A DNA stretch of 64,000 bases from Theodoxus fluviatilis (Eukaryota; Mollusca; Gastropoda; Cycloneritida; Neritidae), in contig JAWQFJ010000637.1 in assembly GCA_034096865.1 (NCBI GenBank), positions 1 through 64,000 of the forward strand. Reading direction: 5' to 3'. Made by a program: the position numbers and the translations under genes. The notes below the pieces were generated by a model. The model saw only the letters and a list, made by a program, of their open reading frames with translations, ran no database searches and was not told where the DNA came from. Every line of letters starts with the position of its first letter. Positions within the stretch are counted from its first letter, which is position 1. Shown here piece by piece: positions 63,541-64,000 of this stretch.

Positions 63541-64000
63541 AGGCTTGTTCATAACAACTCAGCGCTGCATGAGCGCTTAATGTTGGCAATTGAGCGCTTC
63601 ATTGCTCACCTGAACGCCCCAGATTTTGTGCAGCGCTTCACTTGTTAAAGGGGAGGTAAATCTTCTGCGCCCCATGTTGTGTTGATAGATGCGAAGAAAA
63701 TATTTTCTTTGCCACAGACATCGTTTATGCACGTTTACATGTATTCTGCATGAATAAAGTCCACTACGGTGTCATCCTTACTTGCCATTCTTCGCTCATA
63801 CAGGGCGCTTGGGGCAAATAAAGCCCGTTCCAGTCCCAAAATGATGTTTCTGAGGGTTATTGTACGCGTCGACGGCCAGTGAGGGATCGAAGACGCCATT
63901 TTGTTTTGCTGCAGAATCCCTCAGCTGCACGTCGGATTGGTGATTCACAGCGCTGCGTTGCGCTGAGTGAGCGCTGAGTGAATCGCGCCCCAAATTGCCG
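63541..64000. mobile_element. Family B terminal-inverted-repeat element, copy 2, partial
   Basis: It starts aggcttgttc and matches 3843-4338 through gcccgttccagtcccaaaat and gtgaatcgcgccccaaattg. It runs to the window end, so its right terminus and the rest of the family D copy are outside. Confidence 0.8.

Overview
The window is nuclear DNA of an animal. It has spliced genes with long GT-AG introns, very dense microsatellites, several tandem minisatellites and many small interspersed elements. The proteins and the repeat content fit a lophotrochozoan, most likely a mollusc and perhaps a gastropod; the species cannot be fixed from sequence alone. No prokaryotic genes, operons or CRISPR arrays are present. 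Most long open frames here are read-throughs of tandem repeats.

Three protein-coding genes can be assembled exon by exon with consistent reading phase. (1) A SIRT7-type sirtuin lies on the + strand at 159-7528. Its first exon(s) are left of the window; eight exons give 650 codons plus stop. The catalytic core is well conserved, and the C-terminal tail is unusually long and low in complexity. (2) A large gene lies on the - strand at 43182 down to 16473. Fourteen coding exons predict about 1,734 residues: two calponin-homology (CH) domains at the N-terminus, then almost 1,000 residues of Ser/Pro/Arg-rich and charged sequence, then coiled coil, a second SPxR-rich block and a compact C-terminus. 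I do not recognise a named orthologue; it is the most interesting protein here. (3) A KLHL2/KLHL3/kelch-type BTB-BACK gene lies on the + strand at 54614-61896 and runs off the right edge before its Kelch repeats. SIRT7 and the CH gene are tail to tail; the CH gene and the KLHL gene are head to head.

The spaces are filled with repeats. Tandem arrays: a 46-bp repeat (11.2-12.2 kb), a 50-bp repeat with a 40-bp invariant core (18.3-19.2 kb), a 20-bp purine repeat (40.7-41.1 kb), a 32-bp repeat of almost 4 kb (46.1-49.9 kb) and a 73-bp repeat (57.8-59.1 kb). Interspersed elements: a broken LINE between two MITE-like copies (33.8-37.9 kb), a LINE 3' stub (22.9-23.5 kb), a possible solo LTR (32.0-32.9 kb), SINE-like elements, and several terminal-inverted-repeat families. 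One of those families carries dense AAGGTCA nuclear-receptor half-sites.

The three genes form no obvious shared pathway. By family knowledge they cover chromatin/nucleolar deacylation (SIRT7), probable cytoskeletal binding (tandem CH protein) and cullin-3 substrate adaptation (KLHL). All exon borders were read by eye from splice consensus, phase and homology, without transcript evidence.
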